64,000 nucleotides of DNA from Mallotus nudiflorus (taxonomy: Eukaryota > Streptophyta > Magnoliopsida > Malpighiales > Euphorbiaceae), in the NCBI GenBank assembly GCA_947683625.1, contig CANTUR010000009.1:8755501-8819500 (forward strand), in the 5' to 3' direction. The translations under genes were made by a program, and so were the position numbers. This document shows, piece after piece, positions 37,455 through 49,150 of this stretch; within the stretch, counting starts at the first letter, position 1, and every line of letters begins with the position of its first letter. Under the pieces are notes generated by a model, which saw nothing but the letters and a program-made list of their open reading frames with translations, searched no databases and was not told the DNA's origin.

Positions 37455-38640
37455 TTTCTTAAGGCAAACCAAGTTGACAGGCTATATGAATTCATTCCCT
37501 TTTAGATCTAATATCTCTGCAGCTTCCCTAGGCAAAACCAATTTGACTAAATACAGTCCTTCCCAGTTTGGTTTGAACTTCCCTCTTGGATCGAATACCA
37601 CTGCTCTGGATTGTTTTAAAACCATGTCCCTAGCTTTCATCTTTCTAGGCTTAACCTATTTACTGAATAATCTTGCTATCCTCTTTTGATATATCTGAGT
37701 ATGAAACAAAGCATTCATTCTTTTATCATCTAGAGATACAAGGTGATCATATCTCTTTTTTACCCATTCACTCTCAGGAGTTTTAGCTTCCATGATACCT
37801 CTTAGGGATTTCATCTTTGTTTCTATAGGAAAAACTGCTTCATAACCACACACTAAGAAGAACGGAGTTTGGACTATGGCATTTCTAGCTATAATCCTAT
37901 ATCCCTATAAAGCAAATAGGAGAAACTCAGACCAATCTTTGTAAGTCTTTACCATTTTGGAGAGTATTTTCTTGACATTTTTATTAGCTGCTTCTACCGT
38001 TACTTTGGCTTGACGACAATATAGTGCAGATTTTTTATGTTTAATCCTATACTTCCATAATAATTCCATTGCTTCTGCCTAAAATTGGAAACCATTATCT
38101 ATCACGATGTGATGTACAACCCCATACCTATAAATAAGGCTTTTCTCTATGAACCGTGCCATCTATTTTGCTTTCATAGCATTGAAAGATTTAGCCTCTA
38201 CCCATATAAAGAAGTAATATATTACCATGACTATATACTTATAGCCATTTGACGTTGTCAGTCTTATTTCTCCTATAATGTCAATCCCCCAACCTACAAA
38301 GTCTCGAGGCGGTGATAAACTATTTAGTACTGTAGCAGGAAGATGGTTAAGATTTCCACAGATTTGGCATTGATGAAATTGCCTCACTATTATGATACAA
38401 TACTTTTCCATGCTCATCCAATAATACCCTTATCTGACTACTTTCTTAACTAGGATCATCCCGTTCATGTGAGAACCACAAGCTCCTGCATGATTCTCTT
38501 TCATCACTTGTTCAGCTTCATCTTTCTTGAGACATGTAAGCTGCATACTATTCAACATTCTCTTGTACAATACTCCATCATGACTTGCATAGTTATATGG
38601 AAGAACACAAAGAGCATATCTATCTTTTGAGGTCACTTCA
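37455..38640 (-). pseudogene. Tat-type integrase
   Basis: Minus strand. Zinc domain: ENHAGACGSHMNG (38490-38450, the two His) and CQICGNLNH (near 38360, the two Cys). Catalytic core: WGIDIIGEI (38300-38280, first Asp), VEAKSFNAMKAK at 38170, then after frame changes IDNGFQF-like (second Asp, near 38095) and VEAANKNVKK near 37995 (third, Glu). C-terminal part: a clean frame 37853-37656 (CGYEAVFPIETK...) and at about 37600-37460 the stretch DPRGKFKPNWEGLY and GNEF, ending VKLVCLKK, the usual Pol terminus. Stops at 38420 and elsewhere. The gene is dead but all three catalytic residues can still be located. Confidence 0.85.
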
Positions 38641-38889
38641 TCGGGATACTTCCTTTCTTTAATAAACCTCTGAATACCATAAAACCATGGCTTCTCTTTA
38701 TGCCCTATTTAAACACTCGTAATATGCTCTCCCCCATAATATGGAGCTCTTGATTTCATGATTACTAAAGGCTTCATCGAAGGGAGTGCTGCCAATGCAT
38801 ATGTCATCTGATTGTTGTCTCTTGATAAATGGATAAAAAGACATTTATTGAAGTTCTTTACTAAACCTTTTAAATAGTAGATATAGGGT

Positions 38890-39240
38890 TTTAGCTTTTA
38901 CTCTTTCACCTCCCATTCCTTATTAGCTTGGCTAACAACCAACATTGGATCCCCATAAACTAGTAATTCCTTTCCCCCAATGGCTAGAGTTGCTTCAATC
39001 TCGTAAGTGCATGCTTCATACTCAGCCATATTATTCATCACCTTAAAATTTAATTTCTTGGCCATTGGTATGGTCTCTCCTTTTGACATAATAAGAATTA
39101 CTCCTAATATAGCTCCTTTGTTGTTTATAGCCCCATCAAATTAGATCTTCCAATTATGAGCTAGGAATTATGCTATTGCCCTTCCCTTGATGACTTCTAA
39201 GGTGATGTACTTTATATCAAACTTAATAAAATTACTAGCC
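38890..39240 (-). pseudogene. Second (archaic) RNase H of Tat-type Pol
   Basis: Clean frame 39089-38898: starts MSKGETIPMAKKLNF, then NNMAEYEACTYEIEATL (catalytic Glu) and LLVYGDPMLVVSQ, where relatives have G-D-S (second Asp kept, Ser to Pro). Upstream (39150-39090) the first Asp region WKIXFDGA-like can be read in another frame. A second RNase H after the normal one is a hallmark of the Tat lineage. Confidence 0.8.
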
Positions 39241-39299
39241 ATTAAGACATCCTTCTAGTTAAAGCATGTGCCTTAAATAAATACCTTAAAGGATCGATC

Positions 39300-39680
39300 T
39301 TTGAAATTGCTCGGACCTTATAAGACTAAAAATAATGCCTAAATTTCCTTGTTGCCCACATCATGATCAAACATGTCTTCTCTACCAAGTTTTAATTTTC
39401 CATATATAGTAAGAAATTTTTATTAAGATAATACACTGCATGCTCTATCCTCTTTAGTCCTTCTTACGCTAGCATTGCCCTCATTGCATTTTCCTCTAAG
39501 GCTAAGTACAAAATCAATGGCTTATCTTGCCTCAGTGGCTTCAGTACAAGCGGATTGGCGAGATATATTTTAATTGTTTCAAATGCCTTCTGAGAATCAT
39601 CATTCCACTTTACTGGCTAGTTTTTCATCAATAGTTTGAGGATAGGGTCACAATAATCTTTGCAATAAACCTACTAATAT
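39300..39680 (-). pseudogene. Tat-type RNase H (first, degenerate)
   Basis: Follows the RT. Readable pieces: WND-like start near 39610, PLRQDKPLILYLALEENAM near 39545-39490, then EHAVYYLNK near 39440. The first catalytic Asp position (normally LYLA.S or YLDAS type) is A-L-E here. Badly broken. Confidence 0.7.
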
Positions 39681-39681
39681 A

Positions 39682-40610
39682 TTATAACCTACTAATAAAC
39701 CCTCTTACTTCTTTTTTTGTATTTAGTGTTGGCATTTCCTGAATAGCTTTCACTTTATTTGGATCCACTTTGATTCCTCTACTACTAACTATATGCCTTA
39801 ATACCTTGCCTAAAGGAACCCCAAAAATGCATTTCTTCGGGCTAAGCCTCAGATTATACCTCTTAATTTGAGCTTCAAAGTGTCCATCTTTTATTTCTAA
39901 CTTGACCATCATATCACCCACATACACCTCCACTTCCTTATGCATAATGTCATGGAAAAGAGCGGTGTTTGCCTGTTGATATGTTGCACGTACATTCTTC
40001 AACCTAAAAGGTATAATCTTGTAGTAATATGTCCCTGATTATATGATGAAAGCTATCTAGATCTTATCCAAACCCATCCATGAAGGAGTACATTGCACTT
40101 GACACCGCACTATCCATTATTACATTGATGTGAGGTAAAGGGAGGTCATCCTTCAGATAAGCTTTGTTTAAATCCCTAAATTCGACACACATATGCACTT
40201 TGCCATCTTTCTTGGGTACTAGCACTATGTTTGCTAACCATTGAGGATAATCTACTACTTCTATAATGTTAGCCAAAATTTGTTTAGTAATTTCTTCTCT
40301 TATCTTTTCAGTCCACTATGGTCTTAACCTACGTAGTTTCTCCTTAACAAGTTTTATTCCTAGATGAGTTGGAATGTGATGTGTTGCAATTTTCCTATCC
40401 AAACCTAGTATATCTTCATAAGTCCAAGCAAATACTACCATTTTTTTTGTTAATATACTCTCAAAATTTTTCCTCTCTTTAAATGAATTAAATTGAATTG
40501 AATTAATGTAAAACATGCATGAACAATCAAAGTTATAATGCACATAACTATCAGGATGCACATCACATAGGTAAGCAAAACTAGCATTCATATCATTGAC
40601 CATGGAAAAA
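39682..40610 (-). pseudogene. Tat-type reverse transcriptase
   Basis: Order on the minus strand: VFAWTYEDILGLD and HHIPTHLG (40440-40370), KLRRLRP at 40320, EVVDYPQWLANIVLVPKKDGK (40260-40200), CVEFRDLNKAYLKDDLPLPHI, then MDGFG near 40070; next frame from 40002: ATYQQANTALFHDIMHKEVEV, active site Y-V-G-D (39900-39910) where the family has Y-V-D-D, then LSPKKCIFGV and FISRL. The loss of the first active-site Asp would abolish polymerase activity. Two long open pieces (40276-40064 and 40002-39682) show moderate decay. Confidence 0.88.
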
Positions 40611-41179
40611 CTAGGATTTTTATCCTCAAATAGATCGGATGTTATTAAATTAGTTTTAACTTAAAAAATCAATAAAGCTATTATCAATGATAGTAGCTAA
40701 ATCCTACACTAGCTCCTCTTCAGGTGGCAGACATAGTAACTCTTCGACGAAAGCATTGTCCATCCTCTTAACTGCCTACTTCCCCACCTTCTCTTTATTA
40801 TCTTTCACCAGGTTCTCCACAATCTACTCCTTGAAGATCTCGAAAGCAAGAACATCTCCTCCAGCGACATTAACTAATTCCTTAGCTCCTAAATATTATT
40901 TTCCTTCCCTTAGCTTAATAAAATTCTCACTTATCAACCTATTTCTCTATAAGAGCTTCCTTCATTTAGGATTAAACCTCTTCCTTGCTCTTCTACTTAT
41001 CATTTTTGTTTCTTTAACATAACCAAACTAGTTATGTAACCTTAGATTTTGAACTCTAGAAGACTAGGGCTTCCTTGCTCATTCTTTCCCAGCCATTGTG
41101 CTAATTCATACTCTCCATCATTTTTGCTACTCTTAGATCCATTTCAGTTCCATCAAATAACCCAACAATCTAAAAACTT
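40611..41179 (-). pseudogene. Protease-RT spacer of Tat-type Pol
   Basis: Degenerate minus-strand coding between protease and RT. Readable: KELVNVAGGDVLAFEIFKE near 40875-40820, KEKVGK and VEELLCLPPEEE near 40750-40715. No domain recognised. The plus-strand frame 40687-41022 is a shadow. Confidence 0.5.
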
Positions 41180-41690
41180 AGGGGTTTACACATTTGCTTT
41201 TGTTTGCCCGATATGGCTACCACAATAGTATTGGGCCTAGCTTCTATAGTCATAACCTCTCCTTCATGATGGAATTTTACCTTTTGATGCACAGTTCAGG
41301 GTTGCCCTCCTAAAATATGGAACCATGGCCTTCCAAATAATAAATAATAAGTAACTGATATATCCAGTATAGTAAACTCAATAATTAATTCAATAGGCGC
41401 CATTTTAACCAGAGCTTGGAATGTCCTATCCACATTCCTAGTTGTATCATCATAAGCCCTTATTATGAGGTTTTAATATGTTAAGTCTTTAGCTTTCAAA
41501 CCTAAGTTAGGCAGGATTTTTAAAGGACACACATTAGTATTAGATCCATCATCGACCATAGTAAAATGGTTCTCTTTCCCCTTACCTTAGTTGGGATAAA
41601 CAATGCCTTATTATGGTTTCTTCATTCCAAAGGCAGGTCATCATTTAAGAACATTATTAGCCATGTTCCATTTATGTAACCTTCACTCAT
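41180..41690 (-). pseudogene. Tat-type aspartic protease
   Basis: Minus strand, several frames: V-D-D-G-S-N-T-N-V-C-PL near 41565-41525 (active-site Asp kept in a D-D-G-S form), LKAKDLTY, RAYDDTTRNV near 41450, FTILDISVTY, GRPWFHILGG (41340-41310), VKFHHEGEV and TIEARPNTIV (41280-41225). It is homologous to the two protease copies at 20.6 and 21.9 kb. Processes Gag-Pol. Confidence 0.8.
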
Positions 41691-42600
41691 AGCCTCAGTT
41701 GTGGCTGTTGTTTTAATGTTCATGTTTGATAGAGCTTTTACAAGAGCTCTTCTAACGCAGCCTGAATGCATCAATAGTTTCCAAATGCTGACATTTGCTT
41801 TAACCTTCTTTAACTATTCCAAAATCAAATCCTCTTTCTGTTCTTCCTTTATTTATGCATCTTCTATTTCTTCTCTTTATATGACTCTCTCAGTTTTCCT
41901 TTTAACTGCTTTTTAATTCTTCTTGCTTCTAGTGACATGATTCACCTTAGGATCGTCACTCCAGACATTGAGACCACCCGGGCTTTCTTCATCAGAGTCA
42001 TACTAGATGTCAACCACTCTAATGATTTGATCTCTTTTCCCATCGTTCCACACTTCCATTATGTATGTTCCTTTCTCTTTCAACTCTTCCATATTGAGCT
42101 TGCCTAAGTGTTTGTTAAGTAGATTCTCAACTCCTTCTTGAGATTGTTTATTCAGTACATTCTTAACTCATTATTGAGATTGTTTAAAAGCTAAAGGTTC
42201 ATCTTCAAACTCATTACCCCATTATGTGGGCTCAATTAATTCAATGGGGATATCATCTAAAGCAGGCTTAGAGTAAAATACTCTATAATTAAACTTGCCC
42301 AAAGGTTGTCCCAACATATCTTTAACTCTTTTAAGTGGCTGCTCAGGAGTTTCAGGTTTTTTCTCTTCTTTCACTAGTTTATCATTAAACTTATCCCCCC
42401 AACATGAGGGTTTGATTAACAAAATAGGGATATCAACAAATGATGGTTTTAAGTATAATACTTTATAATCAAATATGCCTGAGGGTTGTCCTAATAAATC
42501 CTTCACTCCTCTCTATGGCTGTCCAAAGGATTCTCCATTAGTCATAAGGTTTAGACTTTAAAAGGAGCTTAGCACTTCTTCTGTGCTAACCCCTAAATTG
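41691..42600 (-). pseudogene. Gag-protease spacer with repeated LGQP module
   Basis: Minus-strand frame 42506-42222 contains a repeated module of about 47 residues: K-D-L-L-G-Q-P-S-G-I-F-D-Y, then KPSFVDIPILLI, and again K-D-M-L-G-Q-P-L-G-K-F-N-Y, then KPALDDIPIELI. A third degenerate copy may follow. I do not recognise a known domain; it may be a linker or a short-motif interaction region of Gag. Confidence 0.55.
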
Positions 42601-42699
42601 ATCATCATGGTGACTGGTGGTGGAACATTTTGGTAGTCTGGGAAAGGGTTGTTTCTGGTGTTTATGTTAGAGTTGGACTTTTCAGGGTCTGTGATTTTT

Positions 42700-44120
42700 T
42701 CAAAATCTATCAGGTTTAGGATCTCATGTTTTAAGCAAATACAGTTATCTATGAAATGGTTAGAAGCTTGGTGGAATTTGCAGTAGCTATTACAGTGAAA
42801 ACTAGAGACATTTAGGTTTGGTGGCTTAGAAAAGGTTAAGAGTCAAAGTAAGCCTTTTTTTATTAGTACTTCTAGGACTTTGGAGAGTGGTTGGCTAAAG
42901 TTGGAGAATCTTCGGGGTTGCTGAACTATGCGCACCTCCACAGCTCAACTAGTACTCCCTTATTGTGTGCCCTAAGTTGGATAATTTTAGGTTCCAATGC
43001 TTCTAGTGTTTCTCTTATTTTCGTTCTCAATCTCTTCGGCTTATAAACCATCATCATATAAGTCTATGAAGGTTTTGGGGTTCATCATTTGCAATCTCTT
43101 GACTAGATTAGGTGATACATTATGGACTATCATCCTAACTTGACTTCTCAACTAGCTTATTCTTTATTAGTCCTACCTTGTTTATAAACCTATTAAGGAA
43201 ATGATAGAAAGATTCATTGGGTTTATGTTTTGTAAATTCTAAATCTCCGATAGAAACTTCCAGTATAGTGTTATAATCATATTATTTGAAATAGGCTATT
43301 TACAATTCCTACTAACCAGCTCAGACTAACTTTTCTAGCCCATGATACCAGTTTATAGCCATCCCCTCTAGAGATAGTACAAATAGCCTAGCAACTATAG
43401 CTAATGGTGCCTTAATAGTGCTTATAGTTGTTATATATTTGCTCAAATGAATTCTAGGGTCTCCTCTCCCATCGAACTTCTGCATTTGAGGCATTTTGAA
43501 TTTTTTACGCAGCTTATCTCCCTCCATTTATAGCATCTCATCAAAGTCGAATGAGTATCCTATTCCTTGTCCTCTAATTAGCTCTTCCATCTTCGACATT
43601 TTCTAAGTCAGTGCTTACATATAATTGGACTCATGATCTTAGGCTAGTTCAAATGATTCTCTCTTTGCCTTTTCTACCATGTAGTTCTCAATGTCCTTCA
43701 ATCTCACATTAGTAGCAGATATGTTTCTAGCAATAGGTTACCCCCTAGCATTACTAGCAATAGATGGAGTGCCAACAACAAGTGGAGCAGTTGTAGCAAT
43801 AGGCAAAGTTACTACAATAGGTGGTTATTTAATAGTAGCAACAGGTGGTTATTCAACAGTAGCAATAGGTGGTTGTTTAATAGTAGCAATAGGTGGTTGT
43901 TCAATAGTAGGCATTGGTATGACAACAAGTTGCACTAGTCTGGCCAGAGCTTCCCTTAGTTCATCTTGCATCATAACTCTTATATCATCCATCAAAGCTC
44001 CCTTAATGTCCTTTAGTGCCACATCTCTGGTTGTTGTTTCATTTATGTCTATTCAGTATGAGTTGCTTCAATTTCTAGGTGAAGTGAGTTGATATCTCCA
44101 GTTCTTGAAGGATCTCTTAA
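42700..44120 (-). pseudogene. Tat-type Gag
   Basis: Structural Gag. The N-terminal part (about 44095-43740) includes the DDIRVMMQDELREALA-like start and a proline-rich repetitive linker. The retrotransposon Gag domain is at 43527-43321: MPQMQKFDGRGDPRIHLSKY, then INWYHGLEKL. Downstream (43300-42820), degenerate, the region keeps F..SF.. and ends with LNLIDFEKI-like near 42700. PBS and LTR are directly upstream. Stops and shifts prevent a full protein. Confidence 0.8.
43745..43925. repeat. 24 bp tandem repeat encoding the Gag proline-rich linker
   Basis: Four to five copies of GTAGCAATAGGTGGTTGTTC with AATA (plus strand). On the minus strand it encodes repeats of EQPPIATI / KQPPIATV. A shorter, diverged version is at 24300-24420 in the rearranged element. 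Confidence 0.75.
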
Positions 44121-44966
44121 GTTATTAACTTAGGGCTAAGATCTGTCCTGATTAATCTGCCACCTTTCCATCCATAAATATGAGAAGAGCTAGATGAAAC
44201 TATGATGACTATAAAACAAGGTATTAGTATGATGTATGGAATGCATGTATGTATGCATGATGCACGTGCTATGTAGTAATTATCAAAGAAAGGTACATAA
44301 TATACAACCTTCTAACCTTATTACTCCCACACATGTGTTTAATGGCAAGTTTCTTTTCTAGGATTTTTTATCTCGGCCTTTATATAAACAAGGGATATTA
44401 AGAGCCAACGCTCATGCCAAATCTCTCTTAGAAATAAAAGCATAGAAATAGCATTTCTAAATACAAAGGCCTAGCCCAATCCTTATTAACCTGAATGGAC
44501 TTCAAAGGTATAGGTGTGGGCTTTTATGAATAGAAATACCTCATGGCAATTCAAACAATTAAGCACTATTAGGTAAAAAGTCCTAGGGGAAGCAACTAGG
44601 CCATTATATGTGATTAGGGTCTAGTGAAAAGGTAAGGTTCACTTAGCAAGATGCCCTTTCAGTATGGAGTTGAGTTACTAGCCAAGGTCGTAGGGGCCTA
44701 ACATCCTTTACCAACTCGAGAGAAGATTACCCCCCCTTAAGGACATGGGTTACAGACTCTGGTCAGATAAGCTCGGTAATCTCTCATGAATTGAGTTAAG
44801 TCTAATAGTGATGGTTGTTAGTCAATCTACAACTCCATGAAGCTAGTGGAATCATGGAATCATAAACCAACCACTAGTTTAATAGGGACATGCATAATAA
44901 GTGCAAGAATAAAATAATAATTGATAAAATAATTCTAAAGAACACAAGTATAATTAGTATCTCTTA

Positions 44967-44984
44967 TCCCCAATGTAGTCACCA
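44967..44984 (-). other. Primer binding site of complete Tat-type element
   Basis: Minus strand reads TGGTGACTACATTGGGGA, one base inside the LTR edge. Compare TGGTAACTCCACTGGAGA at 25502-25519; together they point to an ancestral TGGNGACTCCACTGGGGA. Confidence 0.8.
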
Positions 44985-44985
44985 C

Positions 44986-47101
44986 TGTACACAATAGGGT
45001 TTAGTGTACATCCAAGATTTTAGTAACCATGACAATATTTAGGTTCAAGGCCTTAGGGAACATAGTACTATGCTAGAAAGTCATAGCTTGGAGAAAATGA
45101 GTCGCCACGCAGGGTAATAACTAGGACAATTCCATGGGTGGTACTCGATTCTCAAAAAGAAAGTTAGCACCACAGAAAGGAGATTTTGGAAACATAATAC
45201 TAACTTCTTTTAGTTTCGGATTCATTTACAATTTTAGAAATTATAATTTCATTCTCTAATTACATGCAATTTTATTAAACCCTATTTGAACATCCATCCA
45301 ACCCTAAGGCATCTAGTTAATAAAATATCACATAAAAAAGGCATTCAAAATCATATCGTCCCTAAGTCTAAACTAGGTCAATTTTAATGAAAGTTGGCTA
45401 GATTTACATTTTTATTTGCAAATGAAAAATAGACTAAAGGTGGCCCTACATTTTTATTAATTAATTAGCTTTCATCTAAGGAAATGGGCTTAAGTCTATA
45501 AAATTTTAAAGGAAAAGTTGAATTAGTGGGATTAAGTCTAACTTAATTTTATTCAAAATGAGAAGTAGGCCTAGGTCTATTTATTTTTTAAAAGGAAATG
45601 AAATTAAGTGGGTTATGCTACGTCTAAATTAATTTTAGTTAACCTAAAAAGGGCCTAAGTCTAAAATAACCTAATGGGCCTAAATTGATTTTAATTTTAA
45701 CATAAACCATTTATAAACCTATTTTGAGTGAATTGGACCTATTGTGGGCTTGGAGCCTAAAAAAAAAGATAAAATATCTAAAAAACAAAACCCAAACAAA
45801 AATTATAACAAAAGCATATCAAACACAAAATTTATGTGATTTTCTTAAAACCCTAAATCAATTACATGCAAACCCTAATTTTCTACTACCAAAATTAATT
45901 TTCATTTATTTTTGCCTAATTGAACCTAAATTATTAATTCATTTTAAATGCAAAAAAGTAAACTTTTACTATTCCTACTACTGGGGTTATTACAATACTC
46001 TACATATTGGAAACTACATTAATTACAAACCCAAACTAATCAATGCACAAAACATAAAAAAATAATACACATAGAAAAATCAAACCCTAAAAAATCTAAT
46101 CACAAAGAATAATCCATGGCATTCCATGGATCTTCTATTTGTTTTTTGGATATTTGGTAGTGCTCTCATCAATCGCCGATTGGATTCCAAAAGGAAAACA
46201 CAAAAAACAAAAAAAAATAGTAATCATATTAGCCAAATGAATAAAATAATAAAATAATGGAAATCAAATTAAAAGAAAATCAAATAACAGGAGAAAAAGG
46301 AAATAGTATGTTGTGCATATGCTTTACGATAGCCCCTTATATTAGGTTTGTCACTATTGTTTTGACTCATTTTTTTTATTCTGGACAGGACTTGATTACA
46401 TTCAAAGGCATAAAGAATATCAAGAAATTAAGGTTTTGAAAAAAAAGAGAAATCAAAATTTATTGTATGTTGTGTTGGGTGTGCGATATTGGATATTTCT
46501 AGGGTTTTCATGCAGTCTTCTCTCTCTATGTTTTCTCTCGCAGTCTCTAGATTTTTCTTTTCTCTTGTTAGGTTTTTTTCTTTTTTTCTTTCATATACAG
46601 ACTCACTTCCTTTTAAAGCAAAGGTTGTGTACTGAACTTGCCTAATCGTAGGAACAAACTTATCTCATTTTAACTTTCAAACTTTATGCATTTTTTACCA
46701 AATATCAGCTAAATAAATTGAATTAATCAAATTTTCTCTAATCAATGAATGAAAAAATGATCAAATATATTCAAAATGAAAAATATGTTGTAATGTCAAT
46801 CGGCATTTCACTTATGCAAACTAATGCCAATCGGCATTAGCCTAATATTGATCGGCATTAGGCAAATGATGATAGGCATTAGCTAAATGTTGATTGGCAT
46901 TTTGCCCGTGCAGTCCTAAAAAATTAGAAAATTTTAAAAAATACTTCTAAAATCATGATTTTACAATTAGATCCAGAAAACACTATAATTTAGTCCTTAA
47001 AGTCCAGAAAATGGATGTTTGAGTTAAATTTTCAATAAATTTCATCATAGGGGCTTACATCGCAATTGTGCATAATTGCATCCTAAAATTGGGTGCTTAC
47101 A
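44986..47101 (-). mobile_element. Tat-type 5' LTR
   Basis: 2116 bp; starts TGTAAGCACCC at 47101 (minus) and ends at TGTACACAATAGGG (plus, 44986), directly before the PBS. Matches the 3' LTR along its length. Palindrome cluster at 46790-46910 (for example TAATGCCAATCGGCATTA). Open frames at 45724-46065 and 46257-46645 (plus) are LTR by-products. Confidence 0.92.
46790..46910. repeat. Palindrome cluster in 5' LTR
   Basis: Degenerate 16-18 bp palindromes based on AATGCCGATCGGCATT, 190-310 bp from the LTR start, as in the other copies. Confidence 0.8.
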
Positions 47102-47106
47102 ACAAG

Positions 47107-48429
47107 CTTTACTATAAGCACAGAAGAATTGAATAAAAGGTCAATGAAAATCAAACCTTTTATTTTATTTAATAATTAACTGAAACACTAACTATCTGAA
47201 TGAAATTTGCATATGCAATATACTTAATATACTAAAAATATATAAAATGCAAAAAATTTTAAATTTGTGGTCATTTTAAAACTAAAATTAATATGCATGA
47301 AAAACTAAATTGCTAAACCAAAAATCATAAAATGAAAACGCAAATTGCACCCTCCCCCAAACTTTTCATTATCATTGTCCTCAGTGAATAACTCAAACAC
47401 AAGAAAAAAATCACAAAATAGCTAGAGCAAGAAACACAACAAAAAGGAAAAGAAAAGAATAATACCATGTATAGTAATCCTTAGAGAAGGGTACTAAGCA
47501 TCATATAATGAAACATTAAATAAAAGGAAACAATAACAATATAAAAATAAAAATAGGTGAATAAGTATTACAAAACAAAAAGAAACATAACTAAGAATAA
47601 AGTCAGAATATATAGTATCCAAAGCTTTTTTTTTTTTGACAAAGGAAAATGAAAAGACCTAATGTGGTGGAAAGTGAAAAGTGAGAAGAGAAAAGAAAAG
47701 TGTTGAAAATGTAAGGTAATGGTGGCTAGGGTTAAAAGGAGAGGGATTTTATGTAAGGTCTATGACATAACCATATTGAGGCTATGCTTCAAGGTGTGCA
47801 TCTTTCTATATGATTGGGGACGAATGGCCACACGGCCATGCCTAGTCCATATGGAAAATCATGTTGGTTGGTAGACAAAATGTGTATTGTGTAACATAAC
47901 CATGTAAAGGTCATGTTTTTAGGTGTATGACCTTTTATACTAAGTTATATAATGTGACACAGTCTAAAACACAACCATGTGGTGGTCGTGTGATAATATT
48001 AAAAAATACATATAATGGAGAATACTTGGGCACGACTAGTGACATAGCCATGCGGCTTGGGGTGTTAATCTCATAAACTCATATTCATTACCTTTTTATC
48101 TCTCCTTTTTATGTATGATGATCTTAAGTTAAATACATTAAAAATAAATAAAGGAAAAATAAAGCATAAAAATGAAAGAAAAATAAAAGAAAAGTAAGAG
48201 AATGTAATAGGTTACCTCCCATCAAGCACTTATTTAGAGTCATTAGCTTGACTAAATTTCCATTTATTCAATAGGGAGAATTGATTAAAGAACAACCTCC
48301 CCCAATTAAGCTTGCTTATTTTGCACTCAAAAAGAAGATGAAAAATATTTAAAATTTATATCCTTCATACCACTTTTAATTTGCCATTCTTTAGTATCTT
48401 TGTCTAGAGGTCCCTTTTTCTTCTTAACT
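47107..48429 (-). other. Athila-type 3' region, outer part
   Basis: Non-coding, minus strand. At 48240-48195 it holds AGTCAAGCTAATGACTC and TGATGGGAGGTAACC, words found just after the end of pol in Athila-type elements. At 48060-47820 there are CATGGCCGTGT-like words. At about 47382-47350 is the first polypurine-like tract, GAGGACAATGATAATGAAA then AGTTTGGGGGAGGGTG. The protease end therefore joins the post-pol region directly: RT to integrase are missing. Confidence 0.65.
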
Positions 48430-48733
48430 TTCTTAGTTTCTTTTACCTTCTTGTTATCACAAATGAGATGGGTTTCAACTGGCTCTTTAGGAACTTATGT
48501 ATGAACATCTTTAGCATAAACCACATCACTTAAAAATAAGAAATCATTAATCATGATTGTTATGCCATTTTGAACATATCGAACTCAACCTTCTCTTCCA
48601 CAACTTCAATTGTTATTTTTCCTCTCTTAATATCAATGATAGCTCAAGTTGTAGCTAACAAAGGACTTTCTAGGGTAATAGGGAAATGAGAGTCTTCTTC
48701 CATTTTGATAATCAAAAAATCACAAGGGATGTT
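48430..48733 (-). pseudogene. Athila-type protease, C-terminal half
   Basis: Reads ANIPCDFLIIKMEEDSHFPI, then TLESPLLATT, IIDIKRGKITIEV and VEFDMF on the minus strand. It is the second half of a retropepsin-like fold (family pattern D(F)x(V)LDMEED...LGRPFLAT...IDV). It was cut off from its N-terminal half, now at 56544-56800, by the pararetrovirus insertion. Confidence 0.82.
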
Positions 48734-49105
48734 TGCCAAGTGTTAGACTAAAAAATTAATATTCAAAAAGCCTAATTTAGTTGTAGAAAATTTAGGATTA
48801 ATAGCCAAGCCATCTATCTAAATTAATTTATTTAGCATCCTATAGAAACCTAAATATTTTAGACATAGTCTTCTATATATATGTTTGTAATGTAGAGATT
48901 GTAAGTAAGAAAAAAAATTCATGAATAAAAATGTTATGAGTTTTTATAATATTTGTGAGTAGGAAACTATCTCTCTATAAGTTCTTTTAATCTTTCTATT
49001 TTTTTTATCCATGGTTTGAATGCTTGTATGAATTAATTATTCACAGTTATATTAATTTTGTTCTATGAAATTTTAATTTATGTTGTGAATTTTTTATAGT
49101 TTGTC
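48734..49105 (+). repeat. 5' terminal repeat of the pararetrovirus insertion
   Basis: 372 bp from TGCCAAGTGTTAGACTAA to TAGTTTGTC. Matches 56069-56543 with few substitutions apart from a microsatellite expansion in the other copy. Contains a TATA-like TATATATA (48874-48881) and AATAAA (48924-48929). Confidence 0.88.
48874..48929 (+). promoter_or_regulatory. Viral TATA-like box and polyadenylation signal
   Basis: TATATATA at 48874-48881, then AATAAA at 48924-48929, about 50 bp apart. In pararetroviruses the genome-length RNA starts downstream of the TATA box and ends after the same AATAAA on the second pass, giving terminal redundancy. The second repeat has the AATAAA too (about 56361-56366). 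Confidence 0.55.
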
Positions 49106-49150
49106 TATCATTTAACAATTTGTTTGTCTTTCATACACGCATCCTTAATA

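Larger units (their letters stand above)
31358..47101 (-). mobile_element. Complete Tat-type Ty3/gypsy element, 15.7 kb
   Basis: Both LTRs (44986-47101 as 5', 31358-33600 as 3') and identical flanks ACAAG at 31353-31357 and 47102-47106 define one insertion into the Athila-type element. Minus-strand order: 5' LTR, PBS, gag, protease, RT, RNase H, second (archaic) RNase H, integrase, then a 3.85 kb 3' region carrying an antisense plant-mobile-domain pseudogene and a minisatellite, a short purine run AGAAAGGGCAAC, 3' LTR. Long LTRs, PBS type, second RNase H and a large 3' region with antisense coding all fit the Tat/Ogre/Retand lineage. The two LTRs differ at many positions and by about 130 bp, so it is not recent. 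Confidence 0.92.

Noticed and set aside
37474..37689. 71-codon plus-strand frame
   Set aside because: Antisense shadow of the Tat-type integrase C-terminus (DPRGKFKPNWEG on the minus strand).
40687..41022. 111-codon plus-strand frame
   Set aside because: Shadow of the degenerate minus-strand protease-RT spacer.
45724..46645. Plus-strand open frames of 60-113 codons
   Set aside because: They lie wholly within the Tat-type 5' LTR and are not kept in the other LTR copies.
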